Assembly (NCBI GenBank): GCA_949361645.1
Contig: OX442424.1
Location: forward strand, 782,741-846,740
DNA: 64,000 nt
Origin: Spongilla lacustris
Taxonomy: Eukaryota > Porifera > Demospongiae > Spongillida > Spongillidae
Direction of reading: 5' to 3'
Of the stretch, positions 57,601 to 64,000 are shown piece after piece. The position numbers and the translations under genes were made by a program. Under the pieces are notes generated by a model. It saw nothing but the letters and a program-made list of their open reading frames with translations, was not told where the DNA came from and did not search any database. Position 1 is the stretch's first letter. Every line of letters begins with the position of its first letter.

Positions 57601-60600
57601 CACAAGGAATAAAACCCGGACCACTATTGGCAACTCAAAGTGGACCAATTTTGGAGCGGCTTAGGGGACCCATTCGCGTCGGAGATGCCCCGTCTGCAAT
57701 ACGTTTTAAAAGGGGCGAGAGTTGAACGGTCGAAATCCACCCCTGGTGCCAAGCGTTGTCGCCTGCCAATCACGCCTGCCATCTTGCTAAGAATATAGAT
57801 GGGATGAGTGGCTCTTATCTTGAAGTGGAGACCCCATCGGGTTCCTATACAAGCAGGCTGTTAGCACTAGACAGCTGCGTGGCATCAAGAATTAGAAGGA
57901 TACCGATGGTACTCCAGAATATTTATATCCTATAAATAGAATTTTGGCAGCAAAAAGTGGTCCGCCCGGACCAATTTTAGCGTGACAGTTCCCCTCACGT
58001 TTAGCCAAATACGAGAGCGGGGTAGTCTCGTTCCCAGACTCACTTACGTAAGCATTACCGCATAATGTGTAATGCTACGAAAGAGAGTCTGGGAAGGAAG
58101 TTCAACTTTATCGTTCTGCGCGCACGAAATTGTGCGCGTCCAATCAAATTGCAGGTACGTCGTGACGTATACTAATTGCCTATAACTGCATTCACGTTAT
58201 ACCACATTGGTTGAGAACGATCATATGCTATGTATTTCCCTTTTGCCTTGGGCGTTCTACGTACTTTGCAATCGTAAATAGCTATTGCAGTCGAAGGACC
58301 AGGTACGTATTGTGCATTTAACGTTACTAGATTTTCATTTTATCTCATTGTTAGCTGCTTTTGCTACAGGAGACTATATAACAGGAGAAAGCAATGAGTC
58401 AACGCAGGCAGGAGCCTATAACGCTTAACATATATATGTTGAGCACGTTAATTCCGTGTTGCTGCAAGCATGCTATTGGGTACCCCAAAATGACCTGCAG
58501 CAAGAGGTCAGATAGATAATGTGATAACAGCGGTCATACGCCAGTCATAATCAGATAAGGTAGTCTGCGGCCAGCTGTCCTCATATTCCTGGAACAATGG
58601 AAGGTCTCGGACACTGGCAACATTTTTCAAGCTCCTTTTGAAAAAATACTGTATATCCTTCACTGAATAAGAGCTCATGCAGAGGCTATATATATCTGCG
58701 GTGGCTTGGCACACAAAGATATTGTATGTGCTAAATTAAATGTTTCACAGGAAGTATTCCCAGCCCTGCGTTTACCCTGCATGGGTTTTGTTCGACTATC
58801 CTAGGTTGATCCCAGGTTCCGATATGCTATTAACAAAATTCACAGTTGACTTGGCGGACCTCAATGCTTAGTCGTATCAACCTGGGATCATCGAACAAAA
58901 CCCAGCCTTCGGTTATTCAAAACAGGGTTATTACAAACTTTGCAGCTATTCATTCCGCGATCAAAAGCGGAAGAAAGCGAGTGAAACGTCACGCACAAGA
59001 TGTATTCCGTAGCTTCAAAGCATTCCTAAATGATAATTGAGCTATTGGTGACGTAGAGAATAAGTTGTTGCGTCACGATTATTGTGTAATATGGAATATT
59101 CCGCGGAACGAAAAAGTTGAACTTCCTTCCCAGACTCTCTTTCGTAGCATTACACATTATGCAGTAATGCTTACGTAGTGAGTCTGGGAACGAGACTAAG
59201 AGCGGGGGGCGTTCAGCCAAACACTAGCCTCGTCCCCAGGCCCTGTTTTATTGAAGTTACGGGGGGTGAAAAACCACCCCCCGTAACTTCAATAAAAACA
59301 GGGCCTGGGGACGAGGCTAGCCAAACACGAAAGCGAGAGTGCTGTCACCTTAGCTTCGGGCCTGATGCAAATGTTTTTAAGTACCATAGCTAGAGGGGGC
59401 AGAGCTAATTTCATTTTAATCATGGCGTTTAGCCTTATTATCACGACATACCTGAAGCCGCAGAGATAATATATTATCTCTGCCTGAAGCGTTGCGCAAA
59501 TAGCACCTAGCTGGCAGACAAGTTTGACATATGGGTGATGTAAACACTTGAAGTAAAGGTCTGCATGATTTACTATGTGCTTTCAGACTGACTGAAAAGC
59601 TTAGCTGCCATACCATTGGAGAGTGTGTGCCAATCAAGAGAGAGAGAGAGCAAAAATGACACTGAGGCATTAACTCAGGCACTTCATTCTGAGGAAGATG
59701 CTCCTACAAGCATTCCCTATTGATGGGAAAGTTTACGAGAATAGGGACCTAGCGCATATTGTAAAAAAATGTTATAAAAATGGCATTACGTTTGAATTGC
59801 TATATAACTTTCGAACGGTTAAAGCTATCAACATTCTATTTTCAGCACTTCATACTGCACCATTTCTCTATGGTAGAGTACATTTTGGCGTCTTGAAGAT
59901 GCTCCATGTCAGAATTGCAACTTCCAATACCACAAGGGGTTCAAACTCGCCATAACTTTCGGCAGGAATACTCAGATCGCTCCAAATTCGGTTAATTGGA
60001 TTGTTCTGTTCGTTGATTTTTATGTCGTCTGTTACAGAGATACAGTTGAACAAACTACTTGCACGTTTTCCCGCTTGATTCGCGCCAATGATATAACCAC
60101 CGCCTCCCCATACATTGAGCGGGACGCGATTTGCCCAAATCATTGGCGGGAATCGAGCGCGAAAACGTGCACGTAGTTTGTTCAACTGTATCTCTGTAGC
60201 AGCGGATGGCACAAAAATCAACGAACACAACATTCCAATAGCTAAGGGACCTCTCTATGTACAAACCGAATTTGGAGCGATTTGAGTATTCCTGCCGAAA
60301 GCTATGGCGAGTTTGAACCCCTTGGGGCATCGAACGTAGCGATACTGGCATGGAGCACGTTTAACACCCCCAAAATGTACTTTACCGTAGATAAAGGATG
60401 TAGTATGTATAAAGTGCCGAAAATAGGACGTTGATAGCTTTAACCGTTCGAAAGTTATAGCAATTCAAACGTAATGCCATTTTTATAACGTTTTTTTTTA
60501 TAATATGCGCTAGGTCCCTTTTCTCGTAAACTGTCCCTGATATTGGTATATAGTGTGGTTGTATTTCAATGGAAAACACATGTGTACAGTGAATCATATA

Positions 60601-62797
60601 ATTACTCTGGGTACCCGACTGATCGGTTGCTATAACTATAGTGATACGCAACCGATCAGTCGCGTACCCAGACTATATATATAATAATTATAATAATATA
60701 ATATATATATTATAATAATTATATATATATGCATGCATATGCTCGGTATGTGAACTACAACTACATGTATGTACACAATTTCACTGCCACCAACTTAATC
60801 TGAGTCTAGGACGAGGCCAATCTAGCTGAAGTGGAGGTCTGCAACTTGGCTGTTGAACTTGCGTATAGTATGGCTCACTGAGAATATATTCGAATATATT
60901 CTGTCATTGTTGATAAGAAGTGCAGATATTCACTATACATGTAGTATCATTAAAATCATAATAACGACTTTTAATAATTAAACCATTACTAGTTAGTAAA
61001 TCGTTCCATATGGATAGTATGTCTGAGTGTATTAGATTTAATTTACCATTGAATGGTTTATGATAAACCATGTTAAACCATGTGTTATTTCCAGACTGAG
61101 ATATTTACAATACATTAAAATCATAATAACGACGTTTAATAATTAAACCATTACTAGTTAGTAAATCTAGTTCCATATGGATACTATGTCTGAGTGTATT
61201 AGATTTAATTTACCATTGAATGGTTTATGATAAACCATGTTAAACCATAAGTGTTATTTCCAGGCATTGACGTCACGCGCGTCTTGTTACGTAATACGTC
61301 ATTGTATGTTGCACGACATGCTATAAATATGTACCACGTGAGCGTATGACACCACCTTCTTTCCTCCGTTGTTCGTTCTCGTCCGGTTATTGTTTATCTC
61401 GTACCCACGTGGTGTATATTTATAGCAACATACACAGTGATGCAAGACGCGCGTGACGTCAGGTTCAACTCCTCTATACATGTAGGCGCCAAAATGAGAA
61501 ATCTTGGAAGTACAAGTCGATCGTGCAGTTTACTACTATAGATGTAGTACTGGTAAGGACTGGTGCAGGAATTATAGCGGATGCCGATGGGTTTGTAGTT
61601 GTCTGTCCTACACCTGATCTGGGCACGAGACCACACCCACGCATCAATGAATGACCCGTGAATCAATAATACACGGAAAGCAACAAACAATTGAAGAGAA
61701 TCTCAAAAATACAACAACGTATTGGTCTGTGTGCCTTTCCGCCATGTTGAAATTTCTGTACCATTCTAGTTTTGATGCATCGATTTGTTGCCGTTTTTTT
61801 CGATTTTCCATTTTTTTAGGAGTACTGTATCACACAATTTTGCCTAATACTTGCTTCAGATTTCGACGCTTTCATTAACGAGTGGATCGAGAAATGGAAC
61901 GATTGCTTTAAATTACTTCCTATCTTGGTCCCGACAAATTTCGACATAAATATTGCAAATTTGGAATGGAACCAAACAAGCCCGGAATGCAATTGGGCTT
62001 CAATAATAACCGTAAAGCCCCACCCATATCCATTGAGAAGGGCGTAGCCCATTACGTTATGTCGTTATTACGCCAATATCCAGGGGGGTACCTGGTGTTG
62101 CCTAAGGCCCAGAGGTATTTGGCAGTGCCTCAGTAGGGCCCAGGGGTAGGTCGATCTCATTCTCACCTTTCACTACCTTTCTTTCCCCTTAGTTGCCACT
62201 CCTACAAATGATGGAGCCATTTCTCCAATAGTTCTATGGGCTGCAGTGGTTTCTACAACTGTAGTCATGGCAACTGTCATTATGGTAATTGTGTACCTCT
62301 GCATAAAGATACACAAAGCCAAAAAGGAAGAGAAACCCAACACCGGGTACAATCGCATGCCTCCTGTTGACAAAGGTGATGTGTGGTAGTACTGTGTACA
62401 GTACCCAATGTGCATTCATGTTACTGCATGAGGTTGTGATGACATTTTTGCATTGTTACAAATTTCTATTTCCTATCATTAATTTCCTCCATTAGCCACA
62501 CCTTCCGTCGAGGAGCTGATGTCCATATATGTTGGTAACCTGAACATGATCCAAAGTGTTGGTATCAAGTACTCCACCCTGGGGATATTCCTGCTGGAGG
62601 ATGATAATGGAGTGTTGGTGGCTGCACTCACATTGGAGCACCAGCGTAATGCTGAAGAGATCACACGTGCCATCTTCCAGAAGTGGATTGGTGGTACTGG
62701 AAGGAAACCCACAACATGGAGGACACTAGCTGGTGTTCTTAGACAGAGCCAGTTGGCTACACAGGCTGATGCAATTGAAACTTACTTAAATCGTTAG
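44709..62797 (+). CDS. Ig-Ig-stalk-transmembrane-death domain receptor
   Basis: Twelve exons, every junction phase 1: 44709-44766 (signal peptide MKACHIILILAAAAGLSC), 44824-45141 (Ig 1), 45197-45526 (Ig 2), seven stalk exons (45688-45741, 46221-46274, 46420-46473, 49648-49701, 50113-50157, 50410-50463, 52982-53035), 62193-62375 (transmembrane) and 62496-62797 (death domain, stop). If all are used the product is 519 aa. Ig 1 has LTC, a W in TWNMSG, and DAGNYTC; Ig 2 has LSC, WWF and DSGVYTC, so both Ig cores are complete. The transmembrane helix WAAVVSTTVVMATVIMVIVY is followed by basic KIHKAKKEEK. The C-terminal 100 residues (YSTLGIFLLEDD, HQRNAEEITRAIFQKW, TWRTLAGVLRQ) have the death-domain pattern. 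It likely senses an extracellular ligand and recruits death-fold adaptors (inference). Stalk donors are weak (GTCTGT), so how many stalk exons are spliced in is open. Confidence 0.8.
45546..45606. repeat. (GT)n microsatellite after the Ig 2 exon
   Basis: GT run shortly after the donor at 45526. Confidence 0.9.
45774..52870. repeat. 30-bp minisatellite array B (about 7 kb) with embedded stalk exons
   Basis: More than 150 copies of the same 30-bp unit as array A fill the introns between stalk exons. The first two-thirds is regular; from about 51900 units decay (gatatagagttg, aaagaggtagtg) and contain insertions such as gacagatcggccttcacacg (51907, 52303, 52755). Blocks of higher-order repetition are visible, for example agactatgtaggggttgaag at 46631, 46891, 47331 and 48481. 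The long ORFs (YYIGVEEGSV on plus, STHYPLQPLY on minus) are artefacts of a ten-codon period. Confidence 0.95.
53050..54394. other. intron segment with a direct repeat
   Basis: After a poly-G run (53127-53153), two related blocks of about 130 bp (53775-53910 and 54040-54175) share gtaacggagtggc, atttattggt, aatccccctta and ggaaaaattgg, and so are a diverged direct repeat. Poly-C lies at 54199-54218. No coding sequence. Confidence 0.5.
54395..56528 (+). pseudogene. BEL/Pao retrotransposon pol remnant
   Basis: Broken reading frames in order. KRNLVSLIGRFYDPLRFLAP (about 54408, A17 protease/reverse-transcriptase link region), RLELLSAFLLSKLI (about 54765, RNase H-side region), an integrase end (55727-55951: LTTTLAEIEAVFNSRPLSYV) and DUF5641 (56005-56457: LNHFWKRWRKEYLSGLRE). 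Many stops and frameshifts between them; gag and most of the polymerase are absent. A purine tract ggggggaa at 56521-56528 followed by TGTGTAGAAG marks the probable start of a 3' LTR. It lies in the sense direction within the receptor intron. Confidence 0.8.
56554..56703. repeat. 150-bp hairpin inside the presumed BEL LTR
   Basis: Arms of about 68 bp from cgatagcgatcctccgaaga to its inverse, with loop ttctttacatggtcc. Five or fewer differences between arms. Confidence 0.8.
56855..57425 (+). pseudogene. Ty3/Gypsy retrotransposon remnant, integrase C-terminus
   Basis: The frame 56868-57206 encodes YRIQDKRPGSRKRVIVHFDR and LKPCP, the GPY/F-type end of a Ty3 integrase. A non-conserved acidic tail follows. 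The purine tract aaaaggagagag at 57414-57425 and then TGTAGCGATGC look like the polypurine tract and LTR start. No other pol domain is present. Confidence 0.7.
57426..58013. other. probable Ty3 LTR and unassigned sequence
   Basis: It starts TGTAGCGATGC directly after the purine tract. No second LTR copy is in the window, so its right border is unknown. Confidence 0.4.
58023..59198. mobile_element. 1.18-kb TIR element, TAGTCTCGTTCCCAGAC ends, 9-bp TSD
   Basis: Inverted ends of about 85 bp start tagtctcgttcccagactca. The flanks are a perfect 9-bp duplication, AGAGCGGGG (58014-58022 and 59199-59207). Its first 17 bases match the element at 32507-33604, so they are one family. Inside, ctaggttgatcccagg (58801) and cctgggatcatcgaacaaaac (58873) form a smaller inverted pair. 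No transposase. Confidence 0.85.
59225..59319. mobile_element. 95-bp perfect hairpin MITE, 9-bp TSD
   Basis: Arms tagcctcgtccccaggccct ... and inverse are nearly perfect. Flanks are GCCAAACAC at 59216-59224 and 59320-59328. The end sequence TAGCCTCGTCCCCAG is close to the TAGTCTCGTTCCCAG of its neighbour, so it is likely moved by the same enzyme. Confidence 0.85.
59715..60533. mobile_element. 820-bp palindromic element, family P1, second copy
   Basis: Centred at about 60124. Arms share tagggacctagcgcatatt / aatatgcgctaggtccc, cgaacggttaaagctatcaa and gagatacagttgaacaaact with the element at 39197 and with each other in inverse. Confidence 0.8.
60599..60664. repeat. 66-bp hairpin
   Basis: Arms tctgggtacccgactgatcg and its inverse, with loop ctataactatagtg. 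A (TA)-rich tract follows at 60676-60730. Confidence 0.75.
60948..61262. repeat. tandem duplication, two copies of about 150-165 bp
   Basis: Copies beginning cattaaaatcataataacga (about 60949 and 61113) run to gttatttccag, with only a few differences. Each contains the internal pair aaccattgaatggttt/aaaccatgttaaaccat. Confidence 0.85.
61264..61470. repeat. 207-bp imperfect palindrome
   Basis: Left tgacgtcacgcgcgtcttg pairs with right caagacgcgcgtgacgtca; inner parts (tgctataaatat / atatttatagca) also pair. Likely another foldback element. Confidence 0.7.
61471..62192. other. intron before the transmembrane exon
   Basis: No gene. The sequence gtacctggtgttgcctaagg at 62089 is shared with 28219, upstream of the stray tail exon. 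Confidence 0.5.
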
Positions 62798-62879
62798 CTA
62801 TGTGTTCTGTGTGTGCATTTATTGTTCTACCCAAATGAATGCTACGCTTTTAATTGAATATAATTCCTTAATTAATCTA

Positions 62880-63405
62880 AACGAATTTAAAAGTATACGA
62901 AGACTAAGTTAGGCAAATATAAACTGTGTTGTTACAATTCGATTGCCTTTAATGATAAAATCAAATAGCTTCTAATTAATTAATTTAACATAATAATGTA
63001 TGGTAACTTTTAATTAACTGCAAGGTTTATAAACTGCAGAATAGCATAAATGGAAGTTTGAAACATTGTATTGACTTTTTACTAGTTAATATTCAAAACA
63101 ACAAAGCAAACTTGAAAATGCTAGAAGACCACTTCAATTTTGAGCTTTAATAACTCACTATGGCATAATCACATAAATTTAAAAGGTGTTTCCTATTTTA
63201 TTATCTATGCTTTATAAACAACAGCTTCAATCCTTTAAAGCTAATTATGACCTTAATTGTTTTAATATCTCACTATAGAACTTAGTAGCTTGAAATCAAT
63301 TTTATTCCACTGTATATTCATATCCTGTGCTATTTATAAATAACTATTGTTATCAGATATCTCTAACCTTAATCTTGAATGATTTTAATGATAGTAAAAA
63401 TATAC
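62880..63405. repeat. AT-rich block, copy 2 of a segmental duplication
   Basis: Partner of 26831-27485, in the same order and orientation. Here the 30-bp minisatellite is absent between the block and the tail exon. Confidence 0.75.
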
Positions 63406-63494
63406 ATGTAAGGAACCCTACTACAGTGAAGTCCAGAGATCACCCCCTCATACTGACATGGCTGCTTGCAGTCACATGCCTTCTGTTGACATAG

Positions 63495-63741
63495 GTGATA
63501 AGGTGACCACTGCTCAGAGACCACCACATTCAGATCCCATTGGTCCAAGACCACCAGATGATCCCATTGGTCTAAGATAAGATCACCAGATGATCCCATT
63601 GGTCTAAGACCACCAGATGATCCCATTGGTCTAAGATCACCAGATGAACCCATTGACCTTAAAGATTGTGAAGCTTACATAGAACGAACAGCTTTGGAAG
63701 CTCCTCCTCTTCCTGTTCAAGATGAAGATGACTATATATAA
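63495..63741 (+). pseudogene. second copy of the Pro-rich tail exon, frame broken
   Basis: Same acceptor context (ttgacatag) as 28280. In phase 1 it encodes GDKVTTAQRPPHSDPIG and one RPPDDPIGL unit, then stops at 63578-63580, because a 5-nt insertion (agata) interrupts the 27-nt repeat. Beyond it, in the shifted frame, the rest of the tail (LKDCEAYIERTALEAPPLP, EDDYI, stop at 63739-63741) is intact. It lies 0.7 kb downstream of the death-domain exon of the receptor and could serve as a shortened alternative tail if the death exon is skipped (inference). Confidence 0.65.
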
Positions 63742-64000
63742 ACAGTCCTGACCTTCCCATGTTAGCTAGCTTATTTTGTGCGTGTGTGTGTGTGGTGAGG
63801 ATGGGTTGCATTTAAATATACCCACCACCTAAATGTATATACCATCAATTGCACACATCACACCACTTTTTCATACTTACATGTCACTAGTGGAAGCATG
63901 TATAATTACTTATGTACACTTGTATACCGGTACCTAGCATTATATTAATAGTTAATTGATTGGTGCAATACACTTTTTCCTTCCATTGTGACATTGTTGA
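63742..64000. other. 3' flank; no feature
   Basis: Short homology with 28474-28510, then a GT run at 63780-63795. Nothing else seen. Confidence 0.4.

Overview
The window looks like nuclear DNA of an early-branching animal, most probably a sponge (inference). It holds several deeply conserved eukaryotic genes broken up by many short GT-AG introns, a receptor joining Ig domains to a death domain, many minisatellites and many small palindromic DNA transposons. No prokaryotic or organellar organisation is visible. I chained exons by hand. Every gene model given as complete keeps one frame from start to stop, with GT-AG (once GC-AG) borders.

1-25.3 kb is gene-dense. In order: the 5' part of a CM1/centrosomin-type coiled-coil gene (minus, running off the left edge); an intronless DEAH-box helicase, DHX40 (plus); the 27-exon P5A ATPase ATP13A1 (minus); dolichyldiphosphatase DOLPP1 (minus, 9 exons); an unrecognised disordered protein (plus); intronless TAF13 (minus); a DUF2358/C6orf136-like protein (plus); and an unrecognised 580-aa protein (minus, 12 exons). 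Gene pairs share short divergent intergenic regions (317, 60 and 147 bp). Nearly every larger ATP13A1 intron is filled by a different minisatellite.

25.3-44.7 kb is repeat-rich and almost gene-free. It carries a split pseudogene copy of the 580-aa gene, a stray receptor cytoplasmic-tail exon behind a 30-bp minisatellite, a nest of terminal-inverted-repeat elements with 9-bp target-site duplications, a hAT element with another element inside it, several long palindromes, a 24-bp purine minisatellite and one orphan exon of malate/L-lactate dehydrogenase type.

44.7-62.8 kb is one long plus-strand gene for a receptor: signal peptide, two Ig domains, Ser/Thr stalk, transmembrane helix, death domain. 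Its stalk is encoded by seven near-identical symmetric (phase 1-1) mini-exons scattered through about 7 kb of the 30-bp minisatellite. The intron before the transmembrane exon also holds BEL/Pao and Ty3 retrotransposon remains and palindromic elements. After the death-domain exon, at 62.9-63.75 kb, lies a second copy of the AT-rich block and Pro-rich tail exon seen at 26.8-28.5 kb. So this receptor family has duplicated locally and may use alternative cytoplasmic tails.

The genes do not form one pathway. ATP13A1 and DOLPP1 both act at the ER, but their adjacency is not evidence of a functional link.
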